Source: Amaurobius ferox (Eukaryota; Arthropoda; Arachnida; Araneae; Amaurobiidae). Taken from it: DNA of 64,000 nucleotides. Of this stretch, positions 53,826 through 64,000 are shown in pieces; within the stretch, counting starts at the first letter, position 1; each line of letters opens with the position of its first letter. The DNA lies in NCBI GenBank assembly GCA_951213105.1, contig OX578142.1, forward strand, positions 114,511,065 to 114,575,064. Reading direction: 5' to 3'. The notes below the pieces were generated by a model. The model worked only from the letters and a program-made list of their open reading frames with translations. It searched no databases and was not told where the DNA came from. A program made the translations under genes and the position numbers.

Positions 53826-55124
53826 ACAAGAAAGATCAATCATGCTTAAATCATTGATTATGAAACACTTTCCAACTTCAATGCAATTTTATTTAAACAC
53901 CTCTAAAATGCAATAAATTCCTCGGTAATTTTTTAAAACTTATCACAATACTACATTAATTTATTATTTTTGAAAACTTAAACCTTCATCGAAAAAAATG
54001 AACTTCATTCAAATGACGGCATTGAAATATAAATTGCCTGGTTTAAACATCTCTAAAATGCGATATATTCGTCGGTAATATTTTTAAAACTATCATAATA
54101 CTACGATAATTTATTATATTTGAAAACTTCATCGAAAACAACTGAAATTCATTCAAATGACGTCATAGAAAAAATAACACGGCTGGATCTCTCTATAAAA
54201 ACAGCATTTCATTCATAACATTTTCCCATTCATTTCATTCATCACAATACTATAATATTTTATTTTATTTAAAAATTAAGACCATGGAGCTACAAGTAAT
54301 TAAACTCTATGCTTAAACCTTCATCGAAAAAAATCGTCCTTCTCTTTGAAAAATCAATGAATATTTCATTCATATCAGCTATGCAGACTCCATGGGCTAA
54401 ATCATTTTGTGTTAAAGAAACACAGCAATTCTAATACAACTCACTCTACATATTTTGCTGTTTACATTTTACATAAGTGAAAAATAGACTTCGTTGTAGA
54501 AATAATCAAATTTGTATGGCCATTTAAACTCAAATATATTGTAATTGTATTGTTTCAGTATGTAGATGCACAGAATTTAAACAAAACTAAAGTGGTTTTA
54601 GGACGGATACAACACTCAATACGAAATAAAAAGAACTTAAAAAATCACGATTTTGAGACAAGATGGATGGCATATATCATTTTGAAGTGGGTCATGTGAT
54701 CTTTTCATATCATGGTCACGGGATCGCTTCATATAAGAGGTGAAATTATTATTTTAATTTTTATTTAAAATACTACTGAATATATTTCGCTGAATTTTTT
54801 TTATATATATTATGGAATAATTTGAATATTACATAAAATTTTCGAAGCATTTTGTGAAATTTAAATCCGCTTAAAAAAGTTTGAAAAATTGGGTGCCATA
54901 GGGCTCAGTGTATTTTATTTTTTCGACCCGGGTTCAATCCAAAACTAATTGGGTGATATTATTCATTTATATTCCCATAGGTCCTACAGACCGTCTGAAC
55001 AACATACTAAAATTTCATTTTGATTAAGTCATTTTTACGGCAGTTATCGTGCTAACGCACAGACAGACAAATAGACAGAATGAACAAAGTCATAAACACT
55101 TTTCAACTTTGTTGTAAAGTGTTA
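53826..55124 (-). mobile_element. Helentron-like non-autonomous element, copy K3
   Basis: Complete copy in minus orientation. The 3' end is ACAAGAAAGATCAATCATGC (plus strand), hairpin included. The 5' end is ACTTTGTTGTAAAGTGTTA. Both flanking bases are T in the element sense. The subterminal AAACACTTTCCAAC gives the asymmetric TIR. It includes the CACGGGATC / GATCTTTTCATATCATG segment also present in K1. Confidence 0.75.
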
Positions 55125-55495
55125 AAAAGTATATTTGGCTTTGATAACGAAAAATGTAGAACTAGATAGAACTTTTTGAAATTAAACTTTATTCGAAATT
55201 TTATATTTTGCTATCATGAAAGCAATTAGGAAAAAAATAATTGACATTATTACTGCGTAACAAAAATTATAAATCGCTCAATGTTTGCGAAACTTAACAG
55301 TGTAACGAACTCAATGATTGCAGCGAAACCAAACAACATCCCGAAACTCAATGATTGTAGCGAAAAATAGCCGCGATAAAGTTATCGTGTTCGTGATTTC
55401 ATAACCCCAGATCGGGGAGCTATTTACCCCCCCCCCCCTGCCTTGATGTTATGTTGTCAAACTTGGTATCAATATAAAGATTTTTTTAAGCTCTT

Positions 55496-56620
55496 TAAAC
55501 TGATAGGTAACATGTTGCAATTGTGATCATTTGGACCAACAGTACAAATGTTGCATTAAAAAAAAATTGAACTTATAGTTGACATGCTGCAATTGTGATA
55601 ATTTGGACCAACAGTACAAATTTTTCATTAAAAAAATAAATTGATAAGTAACATGCTGCAATTGTGATCATTTGGACCAACAGTACAAATTTTTCATTAA
55701 AAAATAAACTGATAGGTAACATGCTGCAATTGTGATCATTTGGACAAACAGTACAAATGTTTAATTAAAAAAATTGAACTGATAGGTAACATGCTGTAAT
55801 TGTGATCATTTGGATCAACAGTACAAATTCTTCGTTAAAGAAATAAACTGATATGTAACATGCTGCAATTGTGATCATTTGGACCAACAGTGCAAATGTT
55901 TAATTAAAAAAAATTGAACTGCCAGGTAACATGCTGCAATTGTGATCATTTGGACCATCAGTACAAATTTTTCATTAAAAAAAATAAACTGATAGATAAC
56001 ATGCTTCAATTAAGATCATTTGGACCAACAGTACAAGTGTTTAATTAAAAAAATTGAACTGATAGGTAACATGTTGCAATTGTGATCATTTGGACCAACA
56101 GTACAAATTTTTCATTAAAGAAATAAACTGATAGGTAACATGCTGCAATTGTGATCATTTGGACCAACAGTACAAATGTTTAATTAAAAAAATAAACTGA
56201 TAGGTAAAAAGGCTGCAATTGTGATCTTTTGGACCAACAGTACAAATGTTTAATTGAAAAAAAATTGAACTGATAGGTAACATGCTGCAATTGTGATCAT
56301 TTGGACCAGCAGTACAAATTTTCCATTTAAAAAAATAAACTGATATGTAACATGCTGCAATTGTGATCATTTGAACCAACAGTATAAATGTTTAATTAAA
56401 AAAATTGAACTGATAGGTAACATGCTGCAATTGTGATCATTTGGACCAACAGTACAAATTTTTCATTAAAAAATAAATAAACTGATAGGTAACAAGCTGC
56501 AATTGTGATCATTTGGACCAACAGTACAAATTTTTCATTAAAAAAAACAAACTGATGGGTCACATGCTGCAATTGTGATCATTTGGACCAACAGTACAAA
56601 TTTTTTATTAAAAAAAATAC
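55496..56620. repeat. 70-bp satellite, 16 units
   Basis: Each unit carries GCAATTGTGATCATTTGGAC then CAACAGTACAAAT. Two spacer types exist: type A (GTTTAATTAAAAAAATTGAA) and type B (TTTTCATTAAAAAATAAAC). Reading left to right the order is about A B B A B A B A B A' A B A B B B, so an A-B dimer of about 140 bp is the basic higher-order unit. Unit 10 joins a type-A start to a type-B end. The 74-codon frame is a product of the periodicity. Confidence 0.95.
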
Positions 56621-56721
56621 AAGCTATTTAAAAATGGATTCTAGTATGAGATATTTGAATTGAGACACACTCAAGTTAATTTTGTTATTGAAATTAATTA
56701 TTATTAAAATTATATTAGTTA

Positions 56722-58904
56722 CTAGCAGCATACCCGTTCTTCGTACGGAGTATATAATATAAAGAAACTTGAAATTCATAATCATGCCCAAATTCTTATA
56801 GTATACTAAATGACATGTTTAATCAAAATATTCTGTTAAAATATTTAATATAATGCTCCTAAAAAGAAGATTAAGAATCTCTGTTCTCGCTATATAAAAT
56901 TATCTTCATGGACATATCTGAAGAATAAAACATCTTGGACCCCTTATGTAAGCAAATATAAAAAAAATATGGAATTGAATCAATATATGCAAAATAAAAG
57001 CGTTAAAATTGTATGGGACCCGTACTAATTATATGCGCGAATATTAGAAAATATAACCTGTATTAGTAGATTACATGTATAAATTGAAAATACCAATAAA
57101 CCCGTAATCTTTAAATCTGAAGACAGTCATTTATTCCAATATATGTCAAAATTAAAGTGCTAAAATTATATGGGAAGATATACACGTACTACTTATAATG
57201 TCCGATTATTAGTAGAAGATTACCCGTTTTGCAATATGAGTCACAAATGTTTTTTGGTAAAATACAACAGACGACGTAATAAATTGAATATATAATTAAT
57301 CCCCTTAATCTTCATACCAGAAGACTGTACTTGATTCCAATATATATGCCAATATATGTCAAAATATATGCCAATATACCTGTACTACTTATATTCTCGT
57401 AGGTTAGAAGATATACCCGTGCATTCCTAGAAGATTACTCGTACAACGTACAATATGCGTGTGTCAGCAATTTTTGCCGCAATAAAACAATGGCGTAATA
57501 ACTTAAAAATATCAATAATCCCTGAATCAATAATTCCGGAAAATATCAATAATAATAATGTTTAAACCTGAAGAGTATAATTGATATTATCCAGTCCAAA
57601 ATGAAATGGCAATGAAATTTATTTTATATACATATCTTCATTATTCAAATCGGAAAGGATTTAATAAAAATCGTCTGCGCATAAACACATTGGATTTAAA
57701 TCCGTTGCTAAGCGACATGATATCATTTGCTTCAAATAAATTGGTAGAAAAAATATCGTCTAAATAGTTATATTTCTATGGAACATTTGGCGCAGTTTCG
57801 TCAAATTAGCGACATTTTAAAAAATCGCCAAATTTATCGCCAAGTGGGACTGTAGAACTGACAGTTCCACTTTGCGACAAATTGACGAAATATCATCACA
57901 ATACTATCCCCTAACAGAAAACAATTAATATCATTTATGTAGTGCAATTTTATCCATTTCAAGATATTTTTATAGATTTGAAAACATTTTTATCAATTTG
58001 GTGACATTTTAAAAATTCGCTAAATGTATTATTAAGTAGGATGGTTGGTCTGACAGATAAATGCTAACCAAACATCATTTCAGTACTCTCTTCTAACAAA
58101 ACAAAAAGAAATTTCATTGATATGTAGAAGACCCAAGCCACACGACCAACCCGAAGGTTTATGGCAGCTCTTTGTGTTGTTGTTGTTGAAACCCAGACCG
58201 TCCGACCTACCAGAAAGGTGTAAGGTAACTGTTTGGACGGTCGGGAAGTGCCACCCAATTTAGACCGGAACCCAGTGGGGGAGGCATCCACAGGGACCGT
58301 ACCCTCCTTCCCCTACCACCAACCTCTCGGAAGGACTTTCGGACCCACATGTTTAACGTGATCGTACTCCGCATGAACACGGCGGCAGTTTTGGCAGTGT
58401 TTGTGTGTCGTTTATATCAATTTGGCGACATTTCCGTCAATTTGGCAAAGTTTAAGAAAAGTTGTCAAATTAGCGATATCCCTCCAAATTCGTAGCTTTG
58501 AATTTGCAGATCTGAATGAAACATTCTTATCCCGTTTCAATATACTAAATGAAAACACTACAATTGTATTATAAGATATACCCGCTCTACTCTTTTTCTG
58601 TTTCAACAATCGGCTATATGAATTTATTGGCTAAACACAATATATGAGTTTAGTAGCTAAATACGATATAAGCTTGAAAACTCTTTGCAAAAATAAATGA
58701 AATTGATGTACGCAGTCAGCAATTAATATAATTAAAAGAAAAATCAAACCGTCCATTCATAAGATATACTTTTATATCCATTTATCCATTTATTTATTAT
58801 TTAAATCGAAAAAAAATAATAAAAACATTAACAAACACATTTAATTTAATTGCGATGCCGAGCAACATGATATATCCTCCTAAAATGTTAAAATTTATTA
58901 ACCA
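56722..58904 (-). mobile_element. Helitron 3' portion, outer copy (H2a)
   Basis: In the minus sense it ends with hairpin CCGTACGAAGAACGG, then GTATGCTGCTAG|T at 56722. Its interior (AAAGAAACTTGAAATTCATA, ATTAGTAGAAGATTACCCGT) is repeated at 58905-59700. No separate 5' end is seen before 58905, so this is either a truncated Helitron or a tandemly duplicated 3' half. A 5'-truncated SINE lies inside at 58172-58402. Confidence 0.65.
58172..58402 (-). mobile_element. 5'-truncated SINE with CAA tail (5S-tRNA subfamily)
   Basis: Minus strand. The CAACAACAAC-type tail and full body are present, but the element stops just upstream of AACTGCCGCCGTGTTCATGC. It has GTTCATGCGG and a CAA tail like the two 5S-headed copies, where the tRNA-only copies have GTTCACGCGG and GAA tails. 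I therefore assign it to the compound subfamily although the 5S head is missing. Confidence 0.75.
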
Positions 58905-60302
58905 CTAACAGCACACCCGTTATTCGTACGGAGTGTATAATTTAAGGAAACTTAAAGTTCGCAATCATGTGCAAATTCTGTTAAAATATTAAATTTATTG
59001 CTCCTAAAGAGAAGTTTAAGAATATATGTTCTCACTATGCAAAATTATCTTCACGATCAGATCTGAAGAATAAAACATCCTGCCCCCTTTTGTAAGCAAA
59101 TTTACAGAAGAAAAAATAGGAATTGAATGAATATATGCAACCCCGTACTAATTATATTGTCGCAGATCAGAAAATATGCCAATGTGTTAGTAGAAGATTA
59201 CCCGTATTAAAATATGCGTCTCAAAAATATTTGCCAAAATAAAAGAGATGACGTAATAAATTGAAAACATCAATAATATCCGTACTCTTTATACCAGAAG
59301 GTCGTAATTGATTCCAATATATGCCAATATATATCAAAACATATGTCAATATACCTGTACTACTTATATTCTCGTAGATTAAAAGATATACACGTGTATT
59401 TGTAGCAGATTCGTACAACATACAATATATGAGTTTAAACAATTTTTGTCATAACAAAATAATTGCATAATAACTTGAAAATATCAATAATCCTTGAATC
59501 AATAATCCCCGAAAATATAAATAATAATAATTTTTAAACCTGAAGACCGTAATTGATATTATCCAGACAAAAATGCTATAAGAAAAATCAAATCGTTCTT
59601 TTCCAAAATATATTTTTATACCCATTTATTTATTATTCAAATCGAAAAAATAATTATTAAAATTAACAGACAGATTTAATTTAATTGCGTTTCTGAGTAA
59701 CATGATATAAGATAGAATCTTATAACATGTTAAATATGCCATGTCTTATAACATAAACTGCGAAATTAAATAACGATTTTGATTTCTCTATACTTCTCAT
59801 TGTTCCGTAAAAGCTTGTTTTAAATAAACCATGAACCATGGAGATAGATTTCCCCTTTAAATCATGTTTCAAACAATTCATGTTTTCAGAAAGTGACTAA
59901 TTAACGCAAAAAATCTCCCATCAAACTCAGAGATTGAATTTTAATTCACTTTCAAACGATTTTCAAGCTTTTCGTTTGGATAAACCACGGAGTTAGGGAG
60001 TAGAACTCCTAGGAAAAAGTTCCGTTTTTCATTAATATCTCGACAACCCCAGGTCTTAGAAACTCGAAACTTAGACAAAATTTATGGGGGGATATTTCAA
60101 GGCTATTCACCAAATTTCATTAAATTCGGTTCAGCCGTTTTTCCGTGATGATGAGACAAACGAAAATTTCGTTTTTTACTAATATCTCGAGAACCACTGG
60201 TCGTAGAAACTCAAAACACGGATATAATTTTAAGTGGGGCTATTTCTGGGCTACCCACAAAATTTCATCAAATTCGGTTCAGCCGTTCTCCCGTGATGGT
60301 GT

Positions 60303-60364
<62 letters not shown>

Positions 60365-60386
60365 TTTTCATTTTTATTTATATAGA
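58905..60386 (-). mobile_element. Non-autonomous Helitron, inner copy (H2b)
   Basis: The 5' end in the minus sense is A|TCTATATAAATAAAAATG (60386), identical in form to H1. The 3' end at 58905 is CCGTACGAATAACGG then GTGTGCTGTTAG|T, so CTAG has become TTAG. The 5' part has a long CTGT tract (60302-60363) and two tandem ~145-bp units with AAATTCGGTTCAGCCGTT. No Rep/helicase coding. Confidence 0.75.
60302..60364. repeat. (CAGA)n microsatellite
   Basis: About 15 CAGA units in the Helitron 5' region, following TGTGACAAA. Confidence 0.95.
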
Positions 60387-61555
60387 TTGAAATTATAAAT
60401 TAATTTCAAATCGTCTGCCTCATAAACACATTTGATTTAATTCTCTTCGTAAGAAACCTGATATCCTCATCTACAAATAAAATTTTGGGGAAAAAAATTG
60501 TTTGAACAATGTTATGTCTATGAAAGCGTTCATTATTATTAATATCTTGACAACGCCTGCTTCTAAAAACTCGAAACATGGTTATCCAAAGTGAAGTTGA
60601 GAATAATCATTAAATTTCAAAAAATTCGTTATAGACTGTGGATTTGTATAAGGAACAGACAAATAAGCTGCGACACTGATGGGTAAAAAATACGAAATAA
60701 CTCAATAAAAATTACAGCTGCTTTATGTAGCTGCAATATAACAGCTAACATTAATAGTACAAACTCATTTTAAGAAACTGCAGTACTTATATGTTTAATT
60801 CCATTTATAGGATTTATTTACAAAAATAAATTAAAACTCTTCGCCATGTTTTAGAACAGTGATAACGCACGAATTCCTTAAGCTGCGGACTCTAATGCTT
60901 AATTGAGCCTAAGCGCTAAAGTAACAGGGAAGATTTTTATTTTTTTAACTCCTCAACTGGATGTGAAGTAGTTTTCACATCAGGAACAAGTTAGCGGAAG
61001 ATGAAGATGAAACCTTTAACTCTTCTTAGTTCTTAAAACCTTTCTTTCATCCAATTATTTTCACGCACGAAAAGCAGGGCTTATTTTAGACAAGAAACTT
61101 GCAATGGGTATTTTCTGCGAGTTTTTGTTAGAAGAATCGTCAATATCCTGTTTAAGGGTAATTTTTATATTAAATGATCGCCTTTCACTGAAACTGGTAT
61201 GGTTGATACGGAAGGATTTGCACAGATTTATCTTTGCTACCTCGGAAATGAATTAGTGTGGATTAGCTTCAATAAAAAGGAGGATTTCGCCTGTCATAAA
61301 TTATCCTTTATCTGACAATTTTTTTTTCTTTATTCATTTTAGTCATGAAAAGTGGAAGTGGCGAATGTATATGTATTCGAATCTGTCTTTTTGTTTTACT
61401 CTGTAGTAGAAATTAGTTTTGGAAAATTATAATCTGAAGACTTCTGGAAGACATCCAAGTTTTAGCATAATAGCCTCATTATTAGAAACATAGAATATGA
61501 CAGGGTGCATAAAGTTCTTCTCTGTCCTTATGCCTGCAACACTTTAGCTCCTAAA
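60387..61555. other. Non-coding DNA
   Basis: 60395-60640 continues with Helitron-interior-like sequence (AAACACATTTGATTTAATTC). Beyond that nothing is recognised. Confidence 0.35.
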
Positions 61556-61559
61556 ATTC

Positions 61560-62310
61560 CGCACCTCTTCCGATCAGTATTACTGGTAGTAAACATTTTT
61601 CTAAGATATTGTTTTGTGAACAACTTTCCTTTGAAACATCTATTTATAATGATATGCTATAAATAGAGTTCAGATGGTAATCTGATTTGGATTCAGCATC
61701 AAATTCCGGAAGCGAATACGGGGAAATTTATTTTTCATTTCCGGTTCAGAATTTTTTTGTTGAAACATCCATTTTTCAGGAGTGGTTATAGATAGAGTCT
61801 GGATGATGACTGATAAGGATTCAGAATCAAATTCAGAAAATACTAAGGATTTCCATTTCTGGCTCTGGAGATGTCACTTCAATTTCAAAACTTTACATTT
61901 TATTTTAAACTTCCATTTCTCGGGATCTAGTTTAGATGATGGCTGATATGGATTAAGCATTGAATTCCGGGGAAAATGGGGTTCACTAAGGATTTCCAAT
62001 TTCTGTTCAAAAAATTTTCTTGTGGCATCTATTTATCAAAATTGGCTATATAGAGCTTAGATGATGATTGATATAAATTGAACATTGAATTATAGAGGAG
62101 GTAGGGGGAAGGGGTCAATAAGGACTTCCACTTCCGATTTTTTTTTCTTCGCTTCTGCTTGAAAAATGTCTTCGAAAAATCTATTTCTTAGAATCGGCTA
62201 TAGATAGAACTGAAATGATAAATGATATGGATCCAGCATCAAATTCCAGGGGGTAACAGGTTCACAAAAGATTTCTATTTCTTGTTCTGGAGATGCCACT
62301 TCTAGTTTTT
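61560..62310. repeat. Tandem ~130-150-bp repeat, about five units
   Basis: Units carry GAAACATC(T/C)ATTTNTCA, TATAGATAGAG, GATATGGATTCAGCATCAAA and GGATTTCCA(C)TTCTG in order, shared with 10970-11390. The longer array here is the better reference. Non-coding. Confidence 0.8.
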
Positions 62311-63245
62311 TCGCAATTTTGTATGACTGTACACATATTATAGTACAAAAGAGAAAAGAAAAATGCTTAATGGTTTCGCTAAAACTGCAGTGTACACATT
62401 ATTTAACATATGAAGGATTTTTCAAAAATTTTCTTGTATTAGCGTTGTGGCCTCGCAACTTTATCAAGATACTTAAAGAATCTGCATGGTGAACAAATGG
62501 TTTCTCGTACATGAAAATACTCAGCTGAAATGTTTATAAAGGTCAAACTGTTCAGGTTTGGATATAAAGCAGAGGGCTTTGCATCATCTGACGGATTTAT
62601 TTATGCATTTGGCATTTATATTGCATTTATATTGGTACATTTAAACAAGATAGCGTGAAAAAGATTGGGCGGATGCGTAGTTATTAAATCTTAAAAGATA
62701 TTACTACATATCAAATGTGCTTAAATGCTTTGTTAATTTCTTTCCATCTCTTTCTCTTATTTTCCATTTAAAAAGTGCAGCGTATTTTGCGACAGGCATT
62801 TTAAAAAGCAACAGAATTTTGATAGACTGACAATGCAGTGGTCACTTTAGCCCCAAACTTTGAAAAGGTGTCTCCCATTTATAATGTATCAGACTATTCA
62901 AGATCCAGACATAACACAATTTCTATACAGAAGCGAGTTGTTGTAAAAGGATGTAATTTATTCATAGATAGTGTCAATCAAGTGGATGAAACGATAGCAA
63001 AATACAGAAAAATGCGAAAAAACAAGGTTTCCAAAGTCCTCCCCTACACAACAATGGCGTACGGAAAAGTAGGAAGTACATGTTAATCGCAACACATAAA
63101 ATTAAAACAAGTTGAGTATATAGGTAGATTTAACACAAAAAAATACTATATGAAGCTTATCATTATCCAAAATTGATATCATGTAAAATTTTCGATGGGA
63201 AATGTCAATCTCAAAACATTTGTTCATTCTTAAATGCAATTCTTA
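62311..63245. other. Non-coding DNA with one unassigned 82-codon frame
   Basis: The plus-strand frame at 62838-63086 (starts MVTLAPNFEKVSPIYNV) has natural-looking composition but no recognised domain. It could be a decayed transposon or host pseudogene piece. Confidence 0.3.
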
Positions 63246-64000
63246 ACAAGAAAGATCAATCGTGCATAAAACTTTGATTATGAAATACTTTACAACTGAA
63301 ATGCAATTTTATTTAAACATCTCTAAAATGCGATACATTCAGCGCTGATATTTTTTAATTATCACAATTATCACAGAACTACAATAATTTATTTTACTTG
63401 AAAACTTTAAACTTCATGGAAAAAATGAACTTTATTCAAATGATGTTTTCGAAATATAAATCGTCTGGTTCTCTATATAAAAGCATTGAATTTTTCATTC
63501 ATACACTTGTATTCCAGACTCCATAACTAAATAATTTCGCTTAAAAAATCAGCAATTCTTATACAACTTATCATACAACCATTTGTTTGCATTCTACATC
63601 CATTAAAATTTGGATTCGTTGTAGAAATAATAATAGTTTGATGATCATTTAAACTCAAAATATTGTAATTTTGGCGCAGAATATAGATGCACAGAAAATA
63701 CGCAAAAATAAAGCGGTTTTAGGACGGATGCAACACTATATATAAATTTAAAATAACTTTAAAAATCACGATTTTTACATTGGGAGAAAAGGATGGATGC
63801 CATATTTTATTTTGAAGTGGTTCACGCGATCTTTTCATATAATATGGGTGTAATTATTATTTTATATTTATTTAAAAAACTACCAAACATATTTTGCTGA
63901 TTTTTTTTATATATTTTATGGGATAATTTGTATATTTTCTAAAACTTTTGAAGCAATTTGGGAATTTTAACTTCGCTTAAAAAATGTTTGAAAAATTAGG
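63246..64000 (-). mobile_element. Helentron-like element, copy K5 (cut by window edge)
   Basis: Minus orientation, 3' end ACAAGAAAGATCAATCGTGC on the plus strand with flanking TTA. The family order then continues through TTCGTTGTAGAAATAAT and GGATGGATGCCATATTTTAT to the window end, so the 5' terminus lies outside. Confidence 0.72.

Noticed and set aside
55496..56620. Array of AATTGTGATCATTT sites as a transcription-factor binding cluster
   Set aside because: The motif is only part of a 70-bp satellite unit. Conservation is explained by tandem duplication.

Overview
The window looks like repeat-dominated nuclear DNA from an arthropod, most plausibly an arachnid. It is strongly AT-rich with long (TA)n runs. 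It holds no convincing host gene: no chain of exons, no recognisable conserved host domain and no functional RNA gene. Almost every interpretable signal is a transposable element or a tandem repeat. The arachnid guess is inference, resting on a Tc1-type transposase whose N-terminus (MPRRPIRGHYEHM...) resembles a family I associate with orb-weaving spiders. A tRNA-headed SINE with a conserved body is also present throughout.

Layout. 0-6 kb: AT-rich DNA, a short Helitron (1404-2224), a CpG-richer TATA-bearing patch (2790-3200), a degenerate repeat and tRNA-like SINE relics. 7.8-10.9 kb: a Penelope-like retroelement with an intact 915-codon ORF in the rare permuted order (GIY-YIG endonuclease first, CxC linker, reverse transcriptase last), bounded by TA microsatellites. 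11-20 kb: tandem repeats and four copies of an unclassified repeat called 'B' here. One B copy carries a SINE made of a 5S rRNA head plus a tRNA-SINE body. Another carries a long-TIR element which itself carries a Helentron-like element. 19-30 kb: three Helitrons, four SINE insertions or arrays and Penelope-related fragments. One 2.55-kb Helitron carries a seven-unit SINE array. 30-34 kb: a dead Tc1 transposon and a cluster of Penelope-related debris, including an RT fragment. 37.9-39.2 kb: a second Helentron-like copy. 42-47 kb: a dead Tc1 split by a TGACGTCA-rich insert, a TA microsatellite and a probable piggyBac relic. 48-51.3 kb: hairpins, a tandem duplication and a palindromic MITE. 51.8-55.1 kb: two more Helentron-like copies, one split by the second 5S-tRNA SINE with clear target-site duplications. 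55.5-56.6 kb: a 16-unit 70-bp satellite. 56.7-60.4 kb: Helitron tandem. 61.5-62.3 kb: the tandem repeat also seen at 11 kb. 63.2-64 kb: a fifth Helentron-like copy cut by the window edge.

The nesting gives a relative chronology: repeat B and the Helentron-like family are older, and the 5S-tRNA SINE inserted into both. The features of most interest are the permuted Penelope ORF, the 5S/tRNA compound SINE, the Helentron-like family (asymmetric terminal inverted repeats, terminal hairpin, T|T insertion) and the Helitron carrying a SINE array.
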